Shown in pieces: positions 1-6,421 of a DNA stretch of 8,482 nt. Where the stretch lies: assembly GCA_035532115.1 (NCBI GenBank), contig DATKRO010000071.1, positions 1 to 8,482 on the forward strand. The letters are read 5' to 3'. The DNA is from Acaudatibacter sp035532115. Lineage in GTDB: Bacteria; Pseudomonadota; Alphaproteobacteria; Caulobacterales; Caulobacteraceae. The notes below the pieces were generated by a model. That model was not told where the DNA came from. It did not search any database and saw only the letters and a list, made by a program, of their open reading frames with translations. The stretch's first letter is position 1. Each line of letters starts with the position of its first letter. The position numbers and the translations under genes were made by a program.

Positions 1-13
1 GCGATGGGAAGTG

Positions 14-115
14 CGCCCTGAAAGGGCGATCCGGGGCCGGACCCGCCGCTTCCAAGACGAATTCCAGCTTGGCCGCGGCCCGTCCGGCCCCGGCTCGCGC
101 TTCGCTTGGCCGGGG
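14..115. repeat. Cluster of GC-rich inverted repeats (intergenic palindromic unit)
   Basis: Three dyads are visible. CGCCCT-gaa-AGGGCG lies at 14-28. A perfect 12-base pair, CCGGGGCCGGAC at 31-42, is matched by its reverse complement at 82-93. CCCCGGC at 88-94 pairs with GCCGGGG at 109-115, and its loop contains a smaller GCG-ctt-CGC stem. The second and third structures share bases 88-93, so they are mutually exclusive. The right end (CCCCGGCTCGCGCTTCGCTT and on to 120) reads like dispersed intergenic units I recall from high-GC alphaproteobacteria, but I cannot check copy number here. Confidence 0.5.
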
Positions 116-302
116 TGACGGCGATGATGAGCGTCTCGTCAACCCGAACTCTTTGCCGTGCTGCGCCCACCAGGGCGATCGGGTGAATTGGCAAGCAATT
201 GTTCGGCGCCGCCAAAGGCGGAAGGAGTGAACCACGACGGATGCGAAGGGGCGCATGAAGCGCGCGACCTTGGCGCACCGCTCTGCGACCTCCGCGATCT
301 TT

Positions 303-325
303 GCGGTAGAGCCTCGCGAGACCGC
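303..325 (-). terminator. Weak hairpin just after the SMP-30-like gene
   Basis: GCGGT (303-307) pairs with ACCGC (321-325), and the interval contains the 8-base palindrome CTCGCGAG (313-320). The structure begins 2 bases beyond the stop codon of the minus-strand gene. There is no T-tract, so intrinsic termination is doubtful. The placement is the main argument. Confidence 0.25.
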
Positions 326-327
326 GA

Positions 328-1245
328 TCAGGCGTTGAAGTTCAGCTTCAATCCGGGCCGTGGCCAGCGACACTTGAAGAGTTTGCCGGTGGAAGAGCAG
401 GTCACCCAGGCGTCCCTCATGTCCGCGCCGCCGAAACAGATGTTGGTGGTGACGAGATCGGGAAAGGCGAAATGCTCGGTCGAGCCGTCCGGGTCGAAGG
501 CGGTGACGCCGCCGTTGATGATGGTGGCCACGCAAACCTTGCCGCCGGCCTCGACGGCGAGGCTGTCGAGGAGCTGGTATCCGGGGAGGTTGCAGATCAC
601 CCGGCCTGGCGCGAAGCCGGCCGCCGCCGCGAGTACGCCGGGCGCTTCGACATCGAAGGCCCAGAGGCGGCCCAGGTTGGTGTCGGCGACGTAGACCACC
701 TTCTCGTCCGGCGAGAGGCCGACGCCGTTGGGCGAGATCATGTGCTCGCGCGCCCGGCTGATCAGCGACCCGTCGGGCCTCGCGTAATAGAGCGCCCCCC
801 AGCGGCGCCCGTCCGGCGTCCCGCAGCCGTGGTCGGTGAACCAGAGGCCGCCGGCCCTGTCGAACACGAGGTCGTTGGGCCCGTTCAGCCGCGCGCCCTC
901 GCAGGCGTCGGGGCCATACAGGGTCTCGACCTTGCCGGTGGCGATATCGACGCGCTGGATCGAGCCGCCGGCGTGCGCCGGCGGCGTCGGGCCGGGGATG
1001 TTGAGGCCGTTGGTCTTGATGAAGTGGAACGAGCCGCCGTTGTTGGCGACGTACACCTTCCCGTCCGGCCCGATGGCCGCGCCGTTGGGACCGCCGCCGG
1101 TCTCGGCGACGGTTTCCTTCCTGCCGTCGGGAGTGACGCGGGTCAGCGTCTGGCCCTCGATCTCGGTGAGGATCACCGAGCCGTCGTTCATGGCGATCGG
1201 CCCCTCGGGGAACCTGAGGCCGTCGGTGACCAGCTCGATGTCCAT
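328..1245 (-). CDS. SMP-30/gluconolactonase/LRE family protein
   Basis: A six-bladed beta-propeller hydrolase of the SMP-30/gluconolactonase family, which usually opens sugar lactones or related esters with a bound divalent metal. The 305-residue length is typical. The family's metal ligands appear in order: Glu14 in FPEGP, Asn124 in LNGPNDLVFD, Asn173 in SPNGVGLSPD and Asp227 in LLDSLAVEAGG. Repeated propeller strands such as DGKVYVANNGG (61-71) and GGLWFTDHGCG (132-142) support the fold. There is no signal peptide or membrane segment, so it is probably cytoplasmic. I chose the ATG at 1245 because GGAGGG (1251-1256) sits 5 bases upstream; a start at 1305 would add 20 unlikely residues. It follows folA by 92 bases on the same strand and may be read from the same transcript, but has no evident link to folate. 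The substrate cannot be inferred. Confidence 0.9.
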   Translation of the reverse strand: MDIELVTDGLRFPEGPIAMNDGSVILTEIEGQTLTRVTPDGRKETVAETGGGPNGAAIGPDGKVYVANNGGSFHFIKTNGLNIPGPTPPAHAGGSIQRVDIATGKVETLYGPDACEGARLNGPNDLVFDRAGGLWFTDHGCGTPDGRRWGALYYARPDGSLISRAREHMISPNGVGLSPDEKVVYVADTNLGRLWAFDVEAPGVLAAAAGFAPGRVICNLPGYQLLDSLAVEAGGKVCVATIINGGVTAFDPDGSTEHFAFPDLVTTNICFGGADMRDAWVTCSSTGKLFKCRWPRPGLKLNFNA

Positions 1246-1337
1246 GGCGTCCCTCCGTGCCCCGTTCAGGCATCCGGTGCATAGCCAATCGGGGGGCCGA
1301 GGCAAAGTGAATCGCCGCGCCCGGCCGCGGCCCGGCC

Positions 1338-1856
1338 TCAGCGTCGTCGCTCCAGGATCCGGAACACCGTCGGATAGTCGTCCTGCGGCCCGGCCGGATG
1401 GCTCTGGCGCACCGTCTCGGTCCAGCCGGCCTCGTCCAGAGCCGGCATGCGGACATCGCCCTCCGGCTCGGCCTCGACCTCGGTCAGATAGATCCGCGCC
1501 GCGCGCGGCAGGGCGAGGGCGAACAGCGCCGCGCCGCCGATGACGCAGAGCTCCTCGGCGCCGTCTTCGGCCGCCTGCTCGCGGGCGATCTGCACGGCCT
1601 CGGAGAAGCCCTGGCAGACCACCGCGCCCTCCGCCTCGAAGCGCGGGTCGCGGCTGAGCACCAGCTTGGTGCGGCCGGGCAGGGGCGGGCGCGGCAGGCT
1701 CTCCCAGGTCTTGCGTCCCATGATCACCGGCTTGCCGAGCGTCAGCGTCCGGAATCGCCGCAGGTCGGTGCGCAGCCGCCAGGGCAGGGCGCGGTCGCGG
1801 CCGATGACGCCGTTCCTCGCCCTGGCCAGCGGACCCAGCGTCAGCCGCACGCTCAC
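1338..1856 (-). CDS. folA: Dihydrofolate reductase
   Basis: Reduces dihydrofolate to tetrahydrofolate with NADPH, restoring the cofactor oxidised by thymidylate synthase. The 172 residues are a normal chromosomal type I DHFR length. Diagnostic segments run in order: NGVIGRDRALPW (residues 15-26, the Met20-loop region), DLRRF (31-35, with Asp31 as the likely catalytic acid equivalent to E. coli Asp27), GKPVIMGRKTWESLP (41-55, NADPH and folate contacts), VIGGAALF (105-112, nucleotide-binding Gly-Gly) and IYLTEVEAEPEGD (122-134). The start is a GTG at 1854-1856 overlapping the stop of the upstream glycosyltransferase gene in the sequence GTGA, which suggests translational coupling; no strong Shine-Dalgarno sequence is visible. 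A second GTG two codons inside is an alternative start. The same frame is open far upstream inside the neighbour, but that extension is only a shadow. Confidence 0.95.
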   Translation of the reverse strand: MSVRLTLGPLARARNGVIGRDRALPWRLRTDLRRFRTLTLGKPVIMGRKTWESLPRPPLPGRTKLVLSRDPRFEAEGAVVCQGFSEAVQIAREQAAEDGAEELCVIGGAALFALALPRAARIYLTEVEAEPEGDVRMPALDEAGWTETVRQSHPAGPQDDYPTVFRILERRR

Positions 1857-3421
1857 CGGTTCACCCGCACCGCCTCGAGGCGGCGGTTGCGCGCGTCCAG
1901 CCGGAAGCTGCCATGCAGCGGGCTGAAGCCGAGGAGGGGACCTTGCGCGCCCTCGCCGGCGGGCGCCGCCGCGGTGGTCGCGAGGCCAGGCGTTCCCACG
2001 CGGTCCAGCACGTCGCCGAGGAGCGCCAGGCCCCTCGGTGCGATCTCGCGGGGGCGGCCGCTGGCTCGATATTCTCCCGAGAGCAGCATGTCGGCCTCGT
2101 TGGCCGCTTCGATGGCCAGCGCCCAGGCCTGGGTGAGAGTGAGCTGCGCCGCGCTCGCGCCATCGGCGATCTGCGCCTTGGCGGCGGGCAGGGCCAGGAC
2201 GATCCGGTCGGCGCCTCCCGAGGCGAGAACGCGCGTCACCTCGCCAGGGTCGATCCATGGCGGCCGGTGGGTGTAGGCCGCGTGCAGCAGGCCGGCCAGC
2301 ACCACGTCCAGGCGCAGATCGTAGCGGACCAGCGCGCTTGCCGTACCGATGGCGTGGTTGAGGAACGGCCGGCCGTCGGCGCGGTAGAGACCGTCGAAGC
2401 TCAGCGTGGCGAAGTCGCAGGCCGACTCCAGCGCCCGCGCCGCCACCGCGCCGTAGCCGCGGCCCAGCGCCTGTTCGCGCAGGGCGGTGCGGGTCTGCGC
2501 CAGCTCGGCCGGCGCCATGGGCAGATCGCGGTCCGCGCCTGCGGCGCCCGGATGCAATGGCGAGGTCCGCGCCATACGCTCGCGCACGAAGACGCGGATG
2601 CCGGCGAAGAAGGCGTCGGGATCGGCGATCGGCCAGCGGCGCGCAAACGCCGCGAGGCTGGCGTCGCAGCCGGCCTCGTCCCAGCGACGGCGAAAGAAAT
2701 CGAGATCGCCGAGACGGCGGCCGGCGGCCGCCGCATAGTTCACCCGCGCCGCCGGTTCCAGCCAGACGCCGAACCCCAGTTCCCGGGCCTTCAGGGCCAG
2801 GTCGATGTGCTCATGCACGAGCAGCACGTCCTCGCTGATCACGCCGGGCCGGCGGGCGAAGTCCGTGCGCGCGAGAACGCAGTGATACTCGGCGTGGTCG
2901 ATCTGGCGGCGCGCGAGGCGCTCCGCACGCTCGAGCGGCGCATGCGCGAGTTCGTGCTCTTCGCGCTCGAGCCGCCCCGCCGCGTCGCGCACCAGCACGC
3001 CGCCGGCCATGTGGATCGATGACGCGGCCCGCTCGTCGCCCTCCAGGTAGAGCGGCGCGACGAGACCGGCGCCGGTTTCCTGCGCACAGGCCACCAGGCG
3101 CGCGAAGCAGCCGGGTTCGACCAGGACGTCGTTGTCGATGAAGAGCACATAGGGCGTCTCGACCCGGGCCAGGGCCGCCTTGCGCGCCACCGATGGCGCG
3201 ACCCAGGCGTCATGGCGGACGAGCACGCCGCCGTGCGCCGCGCAGGCTGCGGCGAGCGCCGCCGCCGTCGTCGCCGGGGCGAGGACATCGACATAGACGA
3301 GATCGAAGTCGAGCGCGTCGTCGGCGAGCACGCTCGCCAGCGAGGCCTCGGCGAGGCCGTGTCCCTCGCGCGGCGAGACCATCACCGTGAGCGTGCGACG
3401 GGTCCGCCGGGCCGACGCCAT
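1853..3421 (-). CDS. Glycosyltransferase family 2 domain fused to an HD-like domain
   Basis: A 522-residue two-domain protein. The N-terminal part (about 10-285) looks like a GT-A glycosyltransferase of family 2. It has VARKAALARVETPYVLFIDND (78-98), where Asp96-Asn-Asp98 stands in the place of the metal/nucleotide-sugar DxD motif, and EHIDLALKARELGFGVWLEP (204-223), the usual acceptor-side segment. The C-terminal part (about 320-480) resembles HD-type domains: RPFLNHAIGTASALVRYDL (351-369) and LDVVLAGLLHAAYTH (371-385) match the Hx(n)LLHD pattern of RelA/SpoT-like HD domains and of a recently named DUF (I think DUF6817). The HD aspartate is Ala381, so phosphohydrolase activity is doubtful. 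No membrane segment is seen. ATG 3421 follows GGAGGG (3425-3430) by 3 bases. It lies 64 bases after thyA and overlaps folA by 4. Donor, acceptor and role are unknown. Confidence 0.8.
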   Translation of the reverse strand: MASARRTRRTLTVMVSPREGHGLAEASLASVLADDALDFDLVYVDVLAPATTAAALAAACAAHGGVLVRHDAWVAPSVARKAALARVETPYVLFIDNDVLVEPGCFARLVACAQETGAGLVAPLYLEGDERAASSIHMAGGVLVRDAAGRLEREEHELAHAPLERAERLARRQIDHAEYHCVLARTDFARRPGVISEDVLLVHEHIDLALKARELGFGVWLEPAARVNYAAAAGRRLGDLDFFRRRWDEAGCDASLAAFARRWPIADPDAFFAGIRVFVRERMARTSPLHPGAAGADRDLPMAPAELAQTRTALREQALGRGYGAVAARALESACDFATLSFDGLYRADGRPFLNHAIGTASALVRYDLRLDVVLAGLLHAAYTHRPPWIDPGEVTRVLASGGADRIVLALPAAKAQIADGASAAQLTLTQAWALAIEAANEADMLLSGEYRASGRPREIAPRGLALLGDVLDRVGTPGLATTAAAPAGEGAQGPLLGFSPLHGSFRLDARNRRLEAVRVNR

Positions 3422-3485
3422 GGTCCCTCCGCCGCCGCGCCGCGGCCCCCGTTTTCCCGGTCAGTTTCCGCTGCGGCGACGATGG

Positions 3486-4331
3486 TCAGACCGCGACCGG
3501 CGCCTTGATCGGCTTGTGGGCCTTATAGCCGTCGAGCACCACGTCGTCTTCGCCGAAGTCGAAGACGCTCTGGCGCTCGGCCAGATGCACGGTGGGCAAC
3601 GGGTAGGGCGCGCGGGCGAGCTGGCGGCGCGCCTGGTCGAGATGGTTGAGATAGAGGTGGGCGTCGCCCAGCGTATGCACGAGTTCGCCCGGCTCGAGTC
3701 CGGTCGCCCTGGCCATCATCAGCGTCAGCAGCGCATAGCTGGCGATGTTGAACGGCAGGCCCAGGAACACGTCGGCCGAACGCTGGTAGATCTGGCACGA
3801 GAGCCGCCCCGCCGCGACGTAGTACTGGAACAGGCAATGGCACGGCGGCAGCGCCATGTCGTCCAGGTCGGCCGGGTTCCAGGCGCTGACGAGGTGGCGC
3901 CGGCTCTCGGGGCTTTCGCGGATCGACCGCTGCACCTGGGCGATCTGGTCGATGGCCCGCCCGTCCGGCGCGGCCCACGAACGCCACTGCCTGCCATAGA
4001 CCGGCCCGAGTTCACCGGTCTCGTCCGCCCATTCGTCCCAGATGGTGCAACCGCGCTCGCGCAGCCAGCGCACGTTGGTGTCGCCGCGCAGGAACCAGAG
4101 CAGCTCGAGCAGGATCGAACGGAAATGCACCCGCTTGGTGGTGACCAGCGGAAAGCCGCCCGCGAGGTCGAACCGCATCTGCCGCCCGAACACGCTCAGG
4201 GTGCCGGTTCCGGTGCGATCGCCGCGTTCGGCGCCGGAGGTGATGATGTCGGAGAGCAGGCCGAGGTACTGAAGCTCCGGGTGCGGAGCTTCGGCAGGCT
4301 CGGGGGTCTTCGGGCGCACCAGCGCGATCAT
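3486..4331 (-). CDS. thyA: Thymidylate synthase
   Basis: Converts dUMP and 5,10-methylene-tetrahydrofolate to dTMP and dihydrofolate, the only de novo dTMP route in ThyA organisms. At 281 residues it is the E. coli protein plus about 18 N-terminal residues. All key positions are present: Arg39 in GDRTGTGTLSVFG (phosphate binding), Arg144-Arg145 in SRRHLVSAWNP, catalytic Cys164 in PPCHCLFQYY, Arg184 and Asp187 in YQRSADVFLG, Asn195 in GLPFNIASYALL, His225 and Tyr227 in HTLGDAHLYLNH, and the C-terminal IKAPVAV that closes the active site. Residue 186 is Ala where E. coli has Cys. The ATG at 4331 has GGAGG (4341-4345) 9 bases upstream; the longer open frame upstream is a shadow of the DUF924 gene. 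It follows the DUF924 gene by 67 bases and precedes the glycosyltransferase gene, with folA next but one. Confidence 0.98.
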   Translation of the reverse strand: MIALVRPKTPEPAEAPHPELQYLGLLSDIITSGAERGDRTGTGTLSVFGRQMRFDLAGGFPLVTTKRVHFRSILLELLWFLRGDTNVRWLRERGCTIWDEWADETGELGPVYGRQWRSWAAPDGRAIDQIAQVQRSIRESPESRRHLVSAWNPADLDDMALPPCHCLFQYYVAAGRLSCQIYQRSADVFLGLPFNIASYALLTLMMARATGLEPGELVHTLGDAHLYLNHLDQARRQLARAPYPLPTVHLAERQSVFDFGEDDVVLDGYKAHKPIKAPVAV

Positions 4332-4398
4332 GGGTGCGAGCCTCCGCTGATTCGCCGATGACATGGAGATTGCGGGCGCGCCGGTCCACCGGTTCCGC

Positions 4399-4995
4399 TC
4401 ACCCCGCGAACCCGCCCGCGTCGAGAAAGGCCTGTTCCTCGGCCGTGGTTTCGCGGCCGAGGGCGCGGTTGCGGTGCGGGAAGCGGCCGAAGCGCGCGAT
4501 GATGTCGCGGTGCTGCAGCGCCCATCTGGCAGCCTGCGGATCGTTCGTCGCGCGTGCGAGCGCCTGATGCAGCTCGACGCCGAGGTCCTGGTCCGCAAGA
4601 GTCTCCGAATGCATGAAGGGCAGGTAGAAGAAGCCGCGCAGCGACGGCTCCGTGGCGAGGTCATGGCCGCGGCCGAGGGCGTCCGCCGCCGTCTTGCGGG
4701 CCAGAGGATCGGTGGCGAAGGCATGGGCCGAGCCGCGGTAGAGGTTGCGCGGAAACTGATCCAGCAGGATCAGCAGCGCCAGGGCGCCCTGCGCCGTTTC
4801 GCACCAGGCCGCGTGCTCGCCGCGGGCGGCGCCATGGTGGACCGCCTCGAACTTCAACCGGATGGCGGCGTCGAACTGGTCGTCCTTGGCGAACCAGCGC
4901 TTCGGTCCGGCGGCGCGCCAGAACTCGTTGATGTCGGCGGGCTGGGGGGCGATCGGCCGCTGAAGCGGGTGGTCATGGCCGTGGCGGTTGCACAT
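4399..4995 (-). CDS. DUF924 family protein
   Basis: A 198-residue member of the DUF924 family (all-alpha, TPR-like fold, function not established). Family signatures are clear: FWRAAGPKRWFAKDDQFD (25-42), LALLILLDQFPRNLYRGSAHA (72-91), FATDPLAR (93-100), FYLPFMHSE (123-131) and IARFGRFPHRN (166-176), ending in a typical TAEEQAFL segment. The N-terminus is oddly rich in His and Cys (MCNRHGHDHP). I chose ATG 4995 because a purine-rich AAAGG lies 9 bases upstream. An in-frame ATG at 5067 would give 222 residues and sits 6 bases after a TAGCGT box, so a leaderless longer form is possible. It is probably the first gene of the thyA-folA operon, with thyA starting 67 bases downstream. Linkage to thyA may mean co-regulation rather than a shared pathway. 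Confidence 0.92.
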   Translation of the reverse strand: MCNRHGHDHPLQRPIAPQPADINEFWRAAGPKRWFAKDDQFDAAIRLKFEAVHHGAARGEHAAWCETAQGALALLILLDQFPRNLYRGSAHAFATDPLARKTAADALGRGHDLATEPSLRGFFYLPFMHSETLADQDLGVELHQALARATNDPQAARWALQHRDIIARFGRFPHRNRALGRETTAEEQAFLDAGGFAG

Positions 4996-5073
4996 GGGCG
5001 GCGACCTTTCCCTTCCGTGCGTCCGGTTTGCGGCGAGGCCGCGCCGCCAGCTCGCGGCGCCCGGCATGGCGGC

Positions 5074-5102
5074 ACGCTAGCGCGGTCCGGCGCGCCGGGC
5101 AC
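5074..5102 (-). promoter_or_regulatory. Possible promoter of the DUF924-thyA operon
   Basis: On the minus strand TAGCGT (5074-5079, within GCTAGCGT) could be a -10 box, with GTGCCC (5097-5102) 17 bases upstream as a weak -35 box. The spacer contains the 12-base palindrome CCGGCGCGCCGG (5087-5098). It lies in the 188-base gap between the flavoprotein stop and the DUF924 start, the only sizeable gap upstream of thyA. The assignment rests on position and loose consensus match only. Confidence 0.3.
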
Positions 5103-5183
5103 GCGCCGCCGATGCGCGCGCGCAATGTATCTGCGGAAGTTCGCCGCAAACCTGAAGTCGTCGAGGCAAGCGCGTCGGCGCGC

Positions 5184-6314
5184 CTATGCGGCCTCGGCGA
5201 TCGGATCGAGCCCGAGCGCGACGCGGCCGGTGAAGCCGTGCTGGCGCTTGGCGCCGAGCGGATGGAACTGCGCGGCGTGCGCGTCGCGCAACAGCCGTTC
5301 GAGGCCGGTGCTGCGATAGAAGCCGGCGCCGCCCGCCGCTTCCAGGGCCTTCTCCACGGTGGCGAGCACGCTCTCGGCGGCGATGGTCTTGCGCACCAGG
5401 ATGGCGTTGGTCAGCTCGAGACTGGCGATGAAGTCGAGGTCGTTGGCCTGGCGGACCATGTCGTCCACGGCGAGCTGGACGCGCGTCAGATGATTGGCGA
5501 GTTCGCCGATCAGAAAGGGAACGGCGGCGTCGCGCGGCCGCTTGGCCGCCTGTTCCTCCCCGATCGACGCGGCGGCTTCCGCCACCCCGGCATAGACCGA
5601 CATGATCAGCGGCATCGCCACCGTCAGTATGATGTTCCAGGCGGGATGGAACTGGCCGCGCGGCCGGCGCAGCGTCACCGCGTCGTCCGGCACGAAGACC
5701 TTGTCGAGGACGATGGTGTGCGAGCCGGTGGCGCGCATGCCCAGGGCGCGCCAGTCGTCGGCGAGCGACACCCCGCGGGACGCGAACGGAACCGCGAAGT
5801 GCAGCACCTGCCAGCCCTCCTCCGGATCCTCGAACGGCGCGGAGGTGACGAGCACGCCGCCCTTGGGCGAGCCGCTGCCGAACGGCTTGCGGGCGCTGAC
5901 CTCGAAGCCGCCGTCGGCGCGCCGCGCCCCCCCGTTCGATTCCATCCAGTCGTTGGCGCCGGTGGAGACGAGCACGGTCTCGCTCGCCGCCACGCGCTCC
6001 AGCAGTCGCCGCCCCGGCCTGGCGTTGCGGTGATTGTACAGCGCGGCCGCCACCAGGTGCTGATGCATCGAAAGCGCGAGCGCCGTCGACGGACAGTGGT
6101 GCGCCAGCCGGCGCAGGAAGGCGCACATGGCGCCATGGCCGACGCCGCCGCCGCCAAGCTCCGGTGGAACCATGGCGGAGAAGACCTTGTGCTCCTTCAA
6201 GGCCTCGTAGTGCTCGGCGACGAAGATGTCGCCGGCGTCGTGCGCGCAGGCGTCGGCTCCAAATCGCGGGCCGATTCTCTGGGCGAGGGCGAGCAGGTCG
6301 AGACGCCCGGTCAT
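5184..6314 (-). CDS. Acyl-CoA dehydrogenase-fold flavoprotein
   Basis: A 376-residue FAD/FMN-type protein with the three-part acyl-CoA dehydrogenase fold: N-terminal helices (1-115), a central beta domain (116-215) and a C-terminal helical bundle (225-350). Typical wording includes VPPELGGGGVGH (49-60), WRALGMRATGSHTIVLDKVFVPD (188-210) and the late GGAGFYRSTGLERLLRDAHAAQ (328-349). The usual catalytic Glu near the C-terminus, in a YEGT-like segment, is not visible; the region reads FHPLGAKRQHG. It may therefore be a DszC/HpaA-type flavin monooxygenase relative or a dehydrogenase with its base elsewhere. The ATG at 6314 has AGGAGA (6321-6326) 6 bases upstream; the stop is TAG. It is divergent from a HxlR regulator across 107 bases, which probably controls it. 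The substrate is unknown. Confidence 0.87.
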   Translation of the reverse strand: MTGRLDLLALAQRIGPRFGADACAHDAGDIFVAEHYEALKEHKVFSAMVPPELGGGGVGHGAMCAFLRRLAHHCPSTALALSMHQHLVAAALYNHRNARPGRRLLERVAASETVLVSTGANDWMESNGGARRADGGFEVSARKPFGSGSPKGGVLVTSAPFEDPEEGWQVLHFAVPFASRGVSLADDWRALGMRATGSHTIVLDKVFVPDDAVTLRRPRGQFHPAWNIILTVAMPLIMSVYAGVAEAAASIGEEQAAKRPRDAAVPFLIGELANHLTRVQLAVDDMVRQANDLDFIASLELTNAILVRKTIAAESVLATVEKALEAAGGAGFYRSTGLERLLRDAHAAQFHPLGAKRQHGFTGRVALGLDPIAEAA

Positions 6315-6331
6315 CGCATGTCTCCTGGCAT

Positions 6332-6355
6332 GAGCGGAGACCCGAGCTTCCGCTC
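6332..6355 (-). promoter_or_regulatory. Inverted repeat in the flavoprotein leader
   Basis: GAGCGGA (6332-6338) and TCCGCTC (6349-6355) form a perfect 7-base inverted repeat with a 10-base loop, just upstream of the Shine-Dalgarno sequence of the minus-strand flavoprotein gene. It could be a leader hairpin or a second regulator site. No function can be proven from the sequence. Confidence 0.3.
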
Positions 6356-6370
6356 GCCTGCCCGCGGCGG

Positions 6371-6391
6371 CAACTTCGAAATGTGAAGTTG
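6371..6391. promoter_or_regulatory. Candidate HxlR operator
   Basis: CAACTTC (6371-6377), 7 bases, then GAAGTTG (6385-6391): a perfect inverted repeat of 21 bases in the divergent intergenic region. It is AT-richer than its surroundings and abuts the possible -35 box of the HxlR gene. HxlR proteins are dimeric winged-helix regulators that commonly bind such dyads next to their own gene and a divergent target. Binding itself is inferred. Confidence 0.55.
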
Positions 6392-6416
6392 TCCGGGCTG
6401 GGGGCGGTGCTAGGTT
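6389..6416 (+). promoter_or_regulatory. Possible HxlR promoter, near-leaderless
   Basis: TTGTCC (6389-6394) and TAGGTT (6411-6416) are spaced by 16 bases. The -10 box ends only 5 bases before the ATG at 6422, so the transcript would start at or next to the start codon. The gene also lacks a clear Shine-Dalgarno sequence, which fits leaderless translation. The -35 box shares three bases with the right arm of the candidate operator, so regulator binding would block RNA polymerase. Confidence 0.4.
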
Positions 6417-6421
6417 TCGCC

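Larger units (their letters stand above)
1..327. other. Gene-free left end
   Basis: I see no convincing gene here. The left part (about 14-115) is a cluster of GC-rich inverted repeats, listed separately. The rest (116-327) holds small dyads: AATTG-gcaag-CAATT at 186-200 and CCGCC-aaa-GGCGG at 209-221. A minus-strand frame beginning with ATG at 254-256 stays open to the window edge, but its translation is Ser/Arg/Pro/Ala-rich and runs straight through the palindromes, so it is probably not a gene. The stretch is most likely the region downstream of the SMP-30-like gene. Confidence 0.6.

Noticed and set aside
59..70. 12-base direct match with 6839-6850 (GAATTCCAGCTT)
   Set aside because: A match of this length is expected by chance in a window this size, and the flanks do not match.
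1..256. Minus-strand frame open to the left edge
   Set aside because: It runs through the inverted-repeat cluster, is Ser/Arg/Pro-rich and has no recognisable motif.
1857..2258. Upstream extension of the folA frame to a start at 2258 (306 residues)
   Set aside because: The added part is Arg/Pro/Gly-rich, overlaps the glycosyltransferase coding sequence in another frame, and the DHFR domain begins right after the GTG at 1856.
1913..3022. 369-residue plus-strand frame opposite the glycosyltransferase gene
   Set aside because: Antisense shadow rich in Arg, Ala and Gly with no family resemblance.
4332..4724. Upstream extension of the thyA frame (412 residues)
   Set aside because: The extension is Arg/Ser-rich, overlaps the DUF924 gene, and a good Shine-Dalgarno sequence precedes the ATG at 4331.
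5028..6386. 452-residue plus-strand frame opposite the flavoprotein gene
   Set aside because: It is an antisense shadow with no recognisable domain, common in very GC-rich DNA.
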